From contig NZ_FNRD01000002.1 of the NCBI RefSeq assembly GCF_900107635.1, positions 62,001 to 126,000 of the forward strand: a stretch of DNA of 64,000 nt, read 5' to 3'. Below are positions 46,606 to 56,356 of this stretch, in pieces. This DNA comes from Flavobacterium gillisiae (GTDB lineage: Bacteria > Bacteroidota > Bacteroidia > Flavobacteriales > Flavobacteriaceae). How positions within the stretch are numbered: the first letter of the stretch is position 1; each line of letters begins with the position of its first letter. The notes below the pieces were generated by a model. That model did no database searches, was not told the DNA's origin, and worked only from the letters and a program-made list of their open reading frames with translations. The position numbers and the translations under genes are program-made.

Positions 46606-48672
46606 ATGAAAAACTATTTATTGTTATTGATAATAATCGGATCTTCCTCATCGATATGGGGACAAGATATTTTGAGCAATAGGGCCGATGTTCAACGAGT
46701 AACTAATAAATCTGTAGCAAACAGTGAAATAACATCTATACTTAAAAAAGCAAATACTTTCTCAATTAAAGAAGTAGATTCTGCTACAATTTATTTTCAT
46801 AAGGCAATGGCATTGGCGCATACAATGAAGTCAAACAAGCAAGTGGCCGAAGTATTGCTAAGCAAAGGACTGTATTATCATAACCATTATCACTATGTAG
46901 AAGCGATTAAACATTTTGAAGAAGTGTCTTTATTGTTAGTCGAATTAAAAGACTATAGCAAACTTGCTTTGGTTAATATATATATAGGGAGTGCATATGA
47001 GTATTCCTACTCTGAAGACAAAGCTTTTAAAAGTTATTTACGTGCTTTAAAAAATTATAGGGATATTAAAGATGAAATTGGAATTGCAAAAGTCTATTCT
47101 CGAATTGGAAATGTATATTATCAGAAAAAAAATTACACTATTTCTGTTGACTATTTTAATAAAGCATTAGAGCTTTATAAAAAAAACCAAGATAAATCCG
47201 GAGTAGCCTACAGTTATTCAAGTATTGCTAATTCAATTACAGACAGCGGTGATTATGAAAAAGGATTAGAATTTTACAGCAAGTCAAATGAGATGTTCTT
47301 TACACTTAAAGATGACTATGGTGTTGCGGTAAATTACAACAATATAGGTGACACGTATATTAATCTTAAGCAATATGACAAAGCATTGGAGTATTTTCAA
47401 AAATCCTTAACTATTTCTAAAAAGATTGATAATAAGGATATGCTTGCAGTAATTTACTTGAACGTTGCTAATATTAAATATAAACAAAATAACTTTCAGG
47501 AAGCAATTAGCTACGCGAATAAAAGTCAAAAAATAAGTATTGCAATTGATGACCTGGCCTACCAAGCTGAAAATTTATCAACCTTGTCAAAGGCATATGA
47601 AAAAATTAAAAATTATCAAAAAGCACTAAAATATAAAAATCAATATATTCAAGCAAAAGAAAAAATGCTTTCAGACAACAATGATGGTAAAGTTTTACTA
47701 TTTCAACAGTTGGTCGACCACGAAAAGAAGCTAGCCACAATTAATGACTTAACAATAAAGAATGAGAATACTGAGCTAAAATTACAGTCTAAAAAAAGAT
47801 TGAGTTATTTCTTTATTTTTATTTTTTCTATTTCTATCGGTTTCATAGCGTTTTTAATTGTACAACAGAACTCTAAAAAGAAGGCATATAAATTACTAGC
47901 CGCCAAAAGCGAACAGATTAGCGTGATGAATGATGAAATTCAAGTACAGCGCGACCACTTAAAGGATTTAAACAGTGCAAAAGATAAGTTTTTTAAAATA
48001 TTAGCGCATGATTTAAAAAATCCATTAAGCGCAATCGAAGGTCTTACAGAATTAATGATTGAGGACGATGCTTCACTAGATGAGACCGAAAAAATGTTGT
48101 TTTTAAAATCTATTAATGAATCAGCTCATAAAGCATCTTCCATTTTGAATGAATTGTTTATATGGGCAATTAGCCAAGAGACTATTCTAAAAACTAAAAG
48201 TATCGTTCTTTTTAGTTTAATTAGTGATGAAATTAAATTACTTGAAATACAGGCGCTACATAAAAAAGTTTCAGTAATTATAAATGTTGATACAAATATT
48301 TCTGTAGATGCAGATGAAAACATGTTAGCTACTGTTTTACGAAATTTAATTTCCAATGCCATCAAATATTCAAATTCTCATGGAGAAATAGCAGTAACGA
48401 CTAAGGAAGAAAATGGTTTTGTTGAAGTTACAATAAAGGACGATGGTATTGGGATGTCACAATCTGAAATTAAAAACATCTTTACAGCAGATTTTAATAA
48501 ATCAAAAATGGGCACGGCAAATGAAGAAGGCCATGGATTAGGATTGATTTTGTGTAAAGAATTTATTGAGAAACAAGGCGGGAAGATTTGGGTTCAAAGT
48601 ATTGTTGATAAAGGAAGCGAATTTAAATTTACTTTACCTCTATCTGTTCAAAACGAAAAGCAATTAGTGTAA
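46606..48672 (+). CDS. TPR-domain sensor histidine kinase
   Basis: The 688-residue protein has a signal peptide (about 1-20), a periplasmic array of six or seven tetratricopeptide repeats (about 70-350, e.g. AKVYSRIGNVYYQKKNY), a coiled stretch, one membrane helix (about 396-418, FFIFIFSISIGFIAFLI) and a cytoplasmic kinase. The phosphoacceptor is H468 (ILAHDLKNPLSAIEG); the ATP-binding N box is near N584 (NLISNAIKYS), and G boxes include DDGIGM and GHGLGL. It autophosphorylates in response to an unknown signal, perhaps a peptide or protein bound by the repeats. There is no response regulator beside it. It is convergent with the Nudix regulator, 7 bp apart. Confidence 0.9.
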   Translation: MKNYLLLLIIIGSSSSIWGQDILSNRADVQRVTNKSVANSEITSILKKANTFSIKEVDSATIYFHKAMALAHTMKSNKQVAEVLLSKGLYYHNHYHYVEAIKHFEEVSLLLVELKDYSKLALVNIYIGSAYEYSYSEDKAFKSYLRALKNYRDIKDEIGIAKVYSRIGNVYYQKKNYTISVDYFNKALELYKKNQDKSGVAYSYSSIANSITDSGDYEKGLEFYSKSNEMFFTLKDDYGVAVNYNNIGDTYINLKQYDKALEYFQKSLTISKKIDNKDMLAVIYLNVANIKYKQNNFQEAISYANKSQKISIAIDDLAYQAENLSTLSKAYEKIKNYQKALKYKNQYIQAKEKMLSDNNDGKVLLFQQLVDHEKKLATINDLTIKNENTELKLQSKKRLSYFFIFIFSISIGFIAFLIVQQNSKKKAYKLLAAKSEQISVMNDEIQVQRDHLKDLNSAKDKFFKILAHDLKNPLSAIEGLTELMIEDDASLDETEKMLFLKSINESAHKASSILNELFIWAISQETILKTKSIVLFSLISDEIKLLEIQALHKKVSVIINVDTNISVDADENMLATVLRNLISNAIKYSNSHGEIAVTTKEENGFVEVTIKDDGIGMSQSEIKNIFTADFNKSKMGTANEEGHGLGLILCKEFIEKQGGKIWVQSIVDKGSEFKFTLPLSVQNEKQLV

Positions 48673-48679
48673 AGCTAGC

Positions 48680-49441
48680 TCAAATAAAAAGTTTTACCAC
48701 CAAAACTAATATCGTACTTATGATATAATCTTTTTCAATGACTTTTTCATATACATCTTTACTAAACATGTACAATTTGGAAGGTTTTTTGGAACCCGCT
48801 ACCTTTCGTTTATCGTCTAGAGGAACGATGTAAGATTTACTAATGGTTTTCTTTCTAAAATTTCTATTGTCTAATTCAATGTTTAGTAGAATTTCGAAAG
48901 CCATTTGAAGTTCATTTAACGTAAACTTTATTGGAACCAAATCAAACATAACCGGCTCCGTAGTAACTTTACTTTTTAAGTCATCATAGGCGTCGTTAAT
49001 AATCAATTCATGATCAAAACCTACTTGCGGAAGTGATTCTACCGGAAACCAACTAAAATTACTATTTGCTGCTATTGTAATATTCTCTTGGGGTAACGTC
49101 AAATAATAAACTACAGTAATGGTTCTAGCCTCTCCTCCTTTACTTCTAACCCATAATATATCTTTATCCGATTTGACTCTCTTGTGACTTCCGTAGGTTC
49201 TGAATTGCTTTTTGTTGGAAAAACTATCGTCGGTCACCTCCTTTAAGATCTTGTCTGCAGATTGTCCCAAGTTATTACTTTTAAACACGTTTTCACCAGG
49301 TAAAATCCAATCATCTATTACAGGATAGTTTTCGTTGAATAAGTTTAAACTACGTTTTTCGAGCAAAACATTTAGACTATCTGAACCTAGACCAAAAATC
49401 ACACAATCTACCGATAAGTTATTTATTTTTCTAAAGTCCAT
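48680..49441 (-). CDS. Degenerate-Nudix transcriptional regulator (NrtR/AraR type)
   Basis: The N-terminal 150 residues form a Nudix fold in which the catalytic box is broken: at the expected position it reads SADKILKEVTDD instead of REUxEExGU. The C-terminal part (about 165-235) resembles a winged helix (FTLNELQMAFEILLN...FRKKTISKSYI). This architecture defines NrtR-like regulators, and Bacteroidota use a branch of them to sense sugars. It sits beside the polyol genes and is probably their regulator, with an inactive Nudix domain that binds a sugar-derived ligand. Confidence 0.8.
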   Translation of the reverse strand: MDFRKINNLSVDCVIFGLGSDSLNVLLEKRSLNLFNENYPVIDDWILPGENVFKSNNLGQSADKILKEVTDDSFSNKKQFRTYGSHKRVKSDKDILWVRSKGGEARTITVVYYLTLPQENITIAANSNFSWFPVESLPQVGFDHELIINDAYDDLKSKVTTEPVMFDLVPIKFTLNELQMAFEILLNIELDNRNFRKKTISKSYIVPLDDKRKVAGSKKPSKLYMFSKDVYEKVIEKDYIISTILVLVVKLFI

Positions 49442-49798
49442 ATTATGAAATTGGTTTTGCCATACATTCGTACCTCACAAATATAGCTGTTTTAATTTTT
49501 TTATTAGAGAAAAAATCAATTATCCAGAGCAAACATAGTAACGTTTTTATACCACCAATTTACAAATTACTTCACGAGGCAAAAAGCCACACAACACCTA
49601 TCTTTTGTAATTTAACAATCAATAATTACTACTAAATTCCTAACTGTATCCTACAGTGATTACGATTAAGAATTGACCTTTCCTATTTTACTAGTTTCGA
49701 CATCATGATATTAACCAACAAAACGAAGACTAGCTAATTTTAAATTTAAATACGTATTTTTAAGCTTTTAAATCACACATTATAGCTTCCCCACTACT
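49442..49798. other. Divergent regulatory spacer
   Basis: This 357-bp stretch has no gene. It separates the Nudix regulator from the first mannitol dehydrogenase gene. It contains the 12-nt palindrome AAATACGTATTT at 49748-49759, 40 nt before the dehydrogenase start, which shares its TACGT core with the palindromes before the ABC operon. Confidence 0.5.
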
Positions 49799-51283
49799 AT
49801 GGCAAAATCCTATTATCTTAATGCAGAAAACTTAAGTTCATTGCCTAAAGATGTTTCTATCCCTTCGTATGACAGGAACCTTATCAATACCAGTATTTTA
49901 CACATTGGAGTGAGTAATTTTCATCGTTCACATCAAGCCTACTATATTCATGAACTGATAGATAAATATAAGGAGCTAGACTATGGCATTTGCGGAGTAG
50001 ATTTGCTTGATTCTGATCGAAAAATTTATAATATTTTAAAAGACCAAGATGGACTTTATACCCTTTATACCAAAGAAACAAACGGTTCCCATAAAGCCAA
50101 AGTTATCGGTTCGATAGTAGAATATTTTTTTGGTCCTGAAAACCCTTTAGCTGTCATTGAAAAGATGGCAAATCCCGACATTAAAATAATCTCTTTGACA
50201 ATTGCTGAAGATGGGTATCACCTAAATGAAATCACTGGAGAGTTTGATATAAATCATCCAGAAGTGACGGAGGATATTAAAAATCCCTTTAGTCCAAAAA
50301 CAGTTTTTGGTTATTTAACTCAATCTTTCAAATTAAGAAAACTAAGAAATCTTCCTGGTTGTACAATTCTTTCCTGCGACAACATAAAGTCTAATGGAGA
50401 CACGATGAAACAATCACTATTTAATTATGTGAGCAAAACGGAGCCCGATCTCCTAGATTGGATTTCAAAAAACACTAGTTTTCCAAATACCATGGTGGAT
50501 AGGATTACGCCAATTACCAATTCTAAAGATATCCAAACCCTTAAAGAAGATTTTTTTATTGATGATCAATTACCAGTGGTTTGCGAATCTTTTTCGCAAT
50601 GGGTAATTGAAGACAAGTTTATTCATGACAAACCGGCCTGGGATAAAGTTGGTGTACAATACACAGATAATATTGGTCCATTTGAAAATTTAAAACTCCG
50701 ATTACTGAATGCTAGCCACAGCATACTAGGAATTTTAGGTACTTTACATGGCTATAAAACAGTGTATGAAGCTGCAAACGATGAAGATTTTATGTTTTTT
50801 CTAAAAACATTTTTGGATAACGAAGTAACACCAACGCTGACAGATTCAGATAAAGAAAGTATCGAAAACTATAAAAACAATTTAGTTTCCCGATTCCAAA
50901 ATCCGCATATCAATGACCAATTATTCAGGATTTGCCAACAAAGTTCGGCTAAAATTCCCTTATTCATTCTGCCCACCGTCAAACACCAATTACAAAACGA
51001 AAAGAACGTTAAAGAAGCGGCTTTTATCATTGCGGCTTGGGCTAAATACAATGATGGCCTTGATGATAACGATATGCCTTACGACATTATCGATACTATG
51101 AGCGGTAGACTTATTAGAACGGCGGCACTTTCTATCCAAAACCCTCTTAAATTCATTGAAATCAAATCAATTTTTGATGACCTGAGTGAAAATGAGACCT
51201 TCACTTCTTATTATTTAGAAGCATTTACTCAACTACGAGAACATAAGGTAAAAGAGTGTATCCAAAATTGGAATGCTAATTAA
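49799..51283 (+). CDS. Mannitol dehydrogenase family protein (paralogue 1)
   Basis: This long-chain polyol dehydrogenase (494 residues) oxidises a sugar alcohol such as mannitol to the ketose with NAD. It has an N-terminal Rossmann domain (VGVSNFHRSHQ-type nucleotide motif, here HIGVSNFHRSHQAYY near 37) and a C-terminal helical domain with the catalytic-region motif KLRLLNASHS (KxxxxNxxH pattern). It is transcribed alone, separate from its 498-residue paralogue at 52294-53790, which lies on the other strand within the ABC operon. The two may differ in substrate. Confidence 0.9.
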   Translation: MAKSYYLNAENLSSLPKDVSIPSYDRNLINTSILHIGVSNFHRSHQAYYIHELIDKYKELDYGICGVDLLDSDRKIYNILKDQDGLYTLYTKETNGSHKAKVIGSIVEYFFGPENPLAVIEKMANPDIKIISLTIAEDGYHLNEITGEFDINHPEVTEDIKNPFSPKTVFGYLTQSFKLRKLRNLPGCTILSCDNIKSNGDTMKQSLFNYVSKTEPDLLDWISKNTSFPNTMVDRITPITNSKDIQTLKEDFFIDDQLPVVCESFSQWVIEDKFIHDKPAWDKVGVQYTDNIGPFENLKLRLLNASHSILGILGTLHGYKTVYEAANDEDFMFFLKTFLDNEVTPTLTDSDKESIENYKNNLVSRFQNPHINDQLFRICQQSSAKIPLFILPTVKHQLQNEKNVKEAAFIIAAWAKYNDGLDDNDMPYDIIDTMSGRLIRTAALSIQNPLKFIEIKSIFDDLSENETFTSYYLEAFTQLREHKVKECIQNWNAN

Positions 51284-51313
51284 TTCTCTAAGGCGCAAAC
51301 ATTGGAAAACAAT

Positions 51314-51343
51314 AAAACCTCATGATTTACACCATGAAGTTTT
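51314..51343. terminator. Convergent terminator
   Basis: AAAAC, one mismatch, TCATG pairs with CATGA, one mismatch, GTTTT. It lies between the convergent dehydrogenase and fructokinase genes. Confidence 0.6.
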
Positions 51344-51403
51344 ACTAGAAATAAAAAAATAGTTCAAGCTAAAATTTTTATTACAAGGAATTACAAATTC
51401 TCC

Positions 51404-52294
51404 TTACGAAACTGTTTTACCCATTAATTTATTGATTTCTGCTTCTTCAACCTTTGGATTAGCACCTTCATAACTTGCTACCAATGCTCCCATGGCACAA
51501 GCATAATCTAAAGCGTCTTGTGGATCATATTTTTTTACTAATTTATTGATTAATGTACCCAAAAAAGAATCACCAGCGCCAACAGTATCTGCAACGGTAA
51601 TTTTGTACCCAGGGTTAGAATAAAAATCCCCTTCAAAATACAAAACAGCACCTTTACTTCCTTTGGTTACACAAATACAGTCTGTATTAGTTTTTTGAGC
51701 AATAAACAAAATAGCTGCTTCTAATGTTTGCGCCTCTGCCCCTAATAATCCTGCTATTTCCAAAATTTCGTCATCATTGAACTTCACAAAATTAGCTTCA
51801 TTCATCAAATGTGATAAAACATCTAATGAATAATATGGCTTGCGCAAATTCACATCAAATATTTTATATTTTGCTAATTTCAGCAGCTCGTATAATGTGT
51901 TTTTAGATGTTATGTCTCTACAAGCTAAGCTTCCATAAATAAAAACATCGGCGGCTTTAGTAAGTTCTATAGCAATATCCGTCAATTGGATTTTATCCCA
52001 AGCACGCGGTTGCATTATATCATAAGAAGCAGATCCATTATCGTCTAGGGTCACTTTGACTTTACCTGTTTTAAATTCAGAATCAATTTGGACACCTTTA
52101 GTCTCAACATTATTTTCTTTTAAAAAGGCTATTACCTGATCTCCCATTTCATCCGTTCCAATTCTGCTAATAACGGCCACCTCATTCTGCATAGATTCTA
52201 ACCTCACAGCAACATTAAGCGGCGCTCCTCCTATCTTTTTATGAGTTGGAAATACATCCCACAATACTTCTCCAAAACAAGTTGCCTTTATCAT
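51404..52294 (-). CDS. PfkB family fructokinase
   Basis: This 296-residue ribokinase-fold sugar kinase has the N-terminal substrate motif IGGAPLNVAVRLE near 22 and the C-terminal catalytic motif DTVGAGDSFLGTL. It would phosphorylate the ketose made by the upstream dehydrogenase, most simply fructose to fructose 6-phosphate. Its ATG overlaps the dehydrogenase stop by one base (TAATG), so the two are translationally coupled. It is the last gene of the six-gene operon. Confidence 0.9.
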   Translation of the reverse strand: MIKATCFGEVLWDVFPTHKKIGGAPLNVAVRLESMQNEVAVISRIGTDEMGDQVIAFLKENNVETKGVQIDSEFKTGKVKVTLDDNGSASYDIMQPRAWDKIQLTDIAIELTKAADVFIYGSLACRDITSKNTLYELLKLAKYKIFDVNLRKPYYSLDVLSHLMNEANFVKFNDDEILEIAGLLGAEAQTLEAAILFIAQKTNTDCICVTKGSKGAVLYFEGDFYSNPGYKITVADTVGAGDSFLGTLINKLVKKYDPQDALDYACAMGALVASYEGANPKVEEAEINKLMGKTVS

Positions 52295-53790
52295 TACTTT
52301 TGAATTAAAAAGTTACTATTCATTTCCACTATACATTTCTCTACACCAAAACTTACGATATCCTGATAGGCTTTCGCGAAAGCGTCAGAAAACAGCTCCG
52401 ATTGACTTAAATTTCCAAAAACAGCTTCCAATTCTAAAAATAATTTTGGATTTTCTTGTGCTAATTTGGCTTGCGCCAAAAGAGTTTCTTGCAAAGCATC
52501 TTTGATATTGATTGCTTCCTTTTTTTCATTAAATCCCAAACTATAAATTGCCCAAGCAGCCAATACTAACGACGCATGGCTAATCGCTTTATTTCCTTTT
52601 AATTGCTCTTGCACGGTTGGCAATATAAATTTCGGGATTTTTGCCGAACTCTCCGAACAGATTCTATCAATTTGGTCTTTGATGTAAATATTACTGAAAC
52701 GATTTATAAGTGTTTGTTTGTAAGCAGTTAAATCCATTCCTTCTAAATCACGAAGAATTGGCGTTACCTCAACATCCAAATAGTTAGCCAAGAAAATTCC
52801 AATAGCTGGGTCAGTAACGGCTTCGTCAATGGTAGAATATCCCATCAAACTACCTAGAATTCCAACAACTGAATGTCCAGCATTCAATAAACCTAATTTC
52901 ATTTTTTCGAAAGGAGCAACATTTTTTACAAATTGAACACCAACGGACTCCAAGTTTGGTCTTCCTGCAATAAATTCATCCTCGATAACCCATTGTTTAA
53001 AAGATTCACAAACAACTGGCCATTGATCTTCTATACCAGAAACTTCTTTAAGTTCTGCAATATCAGTAGGCATTGTAGCAGGCGTGATTCTATCTACCAT
53101 ACTATTGGGGAAAGATACGTTGCTTTCGATCCATTCTAATAATTCTGGTTGTGCGAAAGCCACATACGACAAAAGCATTTTCTTAGTTACATGTCCGTTC
53201 CCTTCGATGTTATCACAAGAAAGGATGGTTATCGCACCTGTTTTTTGTTCTTTTCTTAATTGTAAAGCCTGCGTTAAATACCCAAAGATCGTTTTTGGAG
53301 CCTCCGGATTTTTACTGTCGTGTATAATTTGAGGATTCTCTAAATTGAATTCTCCCGTCGCTTCGTTCAAATTATAACCGCCTTCAGTAATCGTAAGGGT
53401 TATAATTTTGACATCAGGATGTGCCATTTTTTCAATCACTGCTTTTGGACTATCGGGAGCGAATAAATACTCTACAATTGACCCTATAATTCTTTTAGTC
53501 AAAGTCCCATCTAATTCTTTTACAACTAGTGTATATAAACCATCCTGATCTTTAAGCGTATTGTATATTTTTTGATTGAAAGATAATAAAGCTACCCCAC
53601 AAATCCCCCAATTTGAGTTGGATTCATCATGTAATAATTGGTCTAAATACATGGCTTCGTGCGCTCTATGAAAACCTCCTACACCAACGTGAACAATTCC
53701 TGCTTTAACATTTCCTCTATTATAACTGGGTATAGAAACCCCTGCAGTTAGCTCTTTTAAACTACTGTTTTTTAATTTATGATTTGACAT
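52294..53790 (-). CDS. Mannitol dehydrogenase family protein (paralogue 2)
   Basis: This 498-residue polyol dehydrogenase has the nucleotide-binding segment HVGVGGFHRAHEAMY near 34 and the catalytic-region motif KLGLLNAGHS. It lies directly downstream of the ABC permease (5 bp) and upstream of the fructokinase, so within this operon it would oxidise the imported polyol. It resembles the protein at 49799-51283 along its whole length but is clearly diverged. Confidence 0.92.
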   Translation of the reverse strand: MSNHKLKNSSLKELTAGVSIPSYNRGNVKAGIVHVGVGGFHRAHEAMYLDQLLHDESNSNWGICGVALLSFNQKIYNTLKDQDGLYTLVVKELDGTLTKRIIGSIVEYLFAPDSPKAVIEKMAHPDVKIITLTITEGGYNLNEATGEFNLENPQIIHDSKNPEAPKTIFGYLTQALQLRKEQKTGAITILSCDNIEGNGHVTKKMLLSYVAFAQPELLEWIESNVSFPNSMVDRITPATMPTDIAELKEVSGIEDQWPVVCESFKQWVIEDEFIAGRPNLESVGVQFVKNVAPFEKMKLGLLNAGHSVVGILGSLMGYSTIDEAVTDPAIGIFLANYLDVEVTPILRDLEGMDLTAYKQTLINRFSNIYIKDQIDRICSESSAKIPKFILPTVQEQLKGNKAISHASLVLAAWAIYSLGFNEKKEAINIKDALQETLLAQAKLAQENPKLFLELEAVFGNLSQSELFSDAFAKAYQDIVSFGVEKCIVEMNSNFLIQK

Positions 53791-53795
53791 GATTC

Positions 53796-54767
53796 CTATT
53801 TTTTGCTTTCGATTTTTTGAAATAATACGGCTAAGATGATGATCGCACCTTTTACAACTTGTTGTGGATAAGATGGCACATTTAGAAGATTTAAAATATT
53901 TCCAATCAATCCCAAGATTAGAACTCCCATAAGTGTATTTACTGCATTTCCTTTTCCACCATTTAAACTAGCACCACCAATTACAACGGCTGCAATGGCA
54001 TCCAGTTCCCAAGCTACACCCATATTTGGAGAACCAAGGTTAGTTCTTGAAGCGGTAACAATAGCGGCAATAGCGGCTAAAGAACCTGAAATTGCATACA
54101 CCAAGAACTTATATTTACTTACTTTAATTCCTGATAAACGTGAAGCTTCTTCGTTACTTCCCATTGCGATTACTAATCTTCCAAAAACGTTATATTTTAA
54201 CATTACCGCAGCCACAGCAACGATAATAAAAAATACAATAGCGATATTAGGAACAAATAAAGTGGAATTATTTGCAAAATCAGACATAAAAGTACCACCT
54301 GGAGAGTCAAAAGTTACTGGAGAACCTTTAGAATATATAAATCCTAAACCTCTAGCGATTGTCATTAATGCCAAGGTTGCTATAAATGGTGCCATTTTTT
54401 TATAAGCTACCAAATATCCGGAGAAACTCCCTAAAGCGAATCCCATTACAATAGTTATTAAAATAGCAAGCGGCAAAACTACCATGTTTACCAAAATGGC
54501 AAATGCAACTGCTAATAATGCTACAATTGAACCTACAGACAAATCAATACCGCCTGTTAGAATTACTATTAACATTCCAATACTTACTATTCCAATTCCA
54601 GATACTTGTTTTAATAAATTAGAAAGGTTGGTTTCTGTAAAAAATACGTCTGATATTAATGCTGAAAAGATAACCAGCAAGACAAAAATAAAGATGGTGT
54701 TGTGTTTAAGCACGAACTTTAATATTCCGCCCAGACCATTTCCTTGTTTATTTATAGCTGTATTCAT
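53796..54767 (-). CDS. Ribose-type sugar ABC transporter permease
   Basis: This 323-residue inner-membrane permease with eight to ten helices belongs to the RbsC (CUT2) family. The typical signature GGIDLSVGSIVAL is near residue 71, and AIAAVVIGGASLNGGKG is in the C-terminal half. It would form the homodimeric pore of the importer together with the double ATPase upstream. Confidence 0.92.
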   Translation of the reverse strand: MNTAINKQGNGLGGILKFVLKHNTIFIFVLLVIFSALISDVFFTETNLSNLLKQVSGIGIVSIGMLIVILTGGIDLSVGSIVALLAVAFAILVNMVVLPLAILITIVMGFALGSFSGYLVAYKKMAPFIATLALMTIARGLGFIYSKGSPVTFDSPGGTFMSDFANNSTLFVPNIAIVFFIIVAVAAVMLKYNVFGRLVIAMGSNEEASRLSGIKVSKYKFLVYAISGSLAAIAAIVTASRTNLGSPNMGVAWELDAIAAVVIGGASLNGGKGNAVNTLMGVLILGLIGNILNLLNVPSYPQQVVKGAIIILAVLFQKIESKK

Positions 54768-54794
54768 TTTATTTAAATTTAGTGTTATTAATGT

Positions 54795-56312
54795 TTATGC
54801 TTTTAATTCTTCGCCAATGGAATATCTTAAAATATTTTCTTCTGTGAATTTTTCTTTTGGCAATTCTCCAAATATAGTTCCTTTGTACATGACTAGAATT
54901 CGATCTGCAATTCCCATAATCTCCGGCATATCTGAAGAAATAACAATAACACCAACTCCTTTTTTTGCAACTTCATTGATGAGGTGATAAATTTCTATTT
55001 TGGCACCAACATCTACACCTCTTGTTGGTTCATCAATAATAATCAACTTACTATCAATACTTAACCATTTAGCTAAAGCGACTTTTTGTTGATTTCCACC
55101 AGATAAATTATTAACATTCATTTCACTACTTGGCGTTTTAATATTAAGCTTAGCAATTAAAGCACTTACATTATCACATTCTTTTTGATAATTTATAAAG
55201 CCAAACTTATCAGAAATAGGTTTAAAACTAGTAATACTTATATTACGTCTAATCGAAAGTGGTAAAAACACTCCCTCTTCCTTTCTATCTTCGGACACAA
55301 ACCCTATTTCATGTTTAACGGCATCAAAAGGGGAATCGGTCTTAATCACTTTTCCGTTTAGAATTAGAGTTCCCGATTTCTTTTTATCGGCCCCAAAAAT
55401 AAGTTTTGCCATTTCTGTTCTTCCACTTCCTCCCAAACCTGCAATTCCAACAACTTCACCTGGAAGTACAGAGAAAGAAATATCCTTTACAAAACCGTCA
55501 CTACCGTATAGATTTCTGACTTCAAAAACAGGAGTATTATTTACTATTGCATCACGAATTGGGAATAAATCATCCAACTCACGACCAATCATTAATTTAA
55601 TAACATTGTCCTTGTTAATGTCTTTGGTAGCCATACTACCAGTATCAATTCCATCCTTAAGCACTGTAATACTATCTGCTATCTTAAATATTTCATCTAA
55701 ATGATGCGATATGTAAATGATAGACATTCCTTCATTTTTCAACCTCAGAAGGTTTGTAAATAATTTTTGTGCATCATGTGGGTCAAAAACAGTTGTTGGC
55801 TCATCTAAAATTAAAACTTTGGTATCTTCAGACAATGCTTTCGCAATCTCAACTACTTGTTTTTGAACAATACTTAAATCTCTAACAATTGCTGATGCAT
55901 CAATTACAAATCCCAATGAATCAATTAATTCTTGAGCGTCTTTGGTGATTTTTTTCCAATTCATCCAAAATTTACTTGCTCCCAATTTGTGCAAATAAAT
56001 ATTTTCGGCTACTGATAAATCATTAACTAATGATAACTCTTGATACACAACACTAATTCCTAATACTTGACCGTCGTGGGTGTTTTTTGGATTAATTTCT
56101 TTACCATTCAGCAAAATTTTTCCATCATCTTTTTGATGTACCCCACTCAGAATTTTAACTAAAGTAGATTTTCCTGCTCCATTTTCCCCGAGTAAAGCAT
56201 GGATTTCGCCATGTTTAACTTTTAAATTAACTCCTTCAAGAACAGAAACAACACCAAAACTTTTGGTTATTCCAGTCATCTCAACTCGGTATTCACTTTC
56301 TATTTTTTCCAT
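54795..56312 (-). CDS. Ribose-type sugar ABC transporter ATP-binding protein
   Basis: This 505-residue double ATPase of the RbsA type carries two ABC domains. The first has a canonical Walker A (GENGAGKST, 42-50), a modified signature (DLSIVQKQ) and Walker B (VLILDEPTT). The second has a degenerate Walker A (GLGGSGRTE), a canonical signature (NLSGGNQQK) and Walker B (LIIIDEPTRG). This asymmetry is normal for the family. It energises uptake through the permease 27 bp downstream. Confidence 0.94.
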   Translation of the reverse strand: MEKIESEYRVEMTGITKSFGVVSVLEGVNLKVKHGEIHALLGENGAGKSTLVKILSGVHQKDDGKILLNGKEINPKNTHDGQVLGISVVYQELSLVNDLSVAENIYLHKLGASKFWMNWKKITKDAQELIDSLGFVIDASAIVRDLSIVQKQVVEIAKALSEDTKVLILDEPTTVFDPHDAQKLFTNLLRLKNEGMSIIYISHHLDEIFKIADSITVLKDGIDTGSMATKDINKDNVIKLMIGRELDDLFPIRDAIVNNTPVFEVRNLYGSDGFVKDISFSVLPGEVVGIAGLGGSGRTEMAKLIFGADKKKSGTLILNGKVIKTDSPFDAVKHEIGFVSEDRKEEGVFLPLSIRRNISITSFKPISDKFGFINYQKECDNVSALIAKLNIKTPSSEMNVNNLSGGNQQKVALAKWLSIDSKLIIIDEPTRGVDVGAKIEIYHLINEVAKKGVGVIVISSDMPEIMGIADRILVMYKGTIFGELPKEKFTEENILRYSIGEELKA

Positions 56313-56356
56313 ACTACTTTAGTTTTATTAATTATACCCAAAGGGTTTTTATTAGA

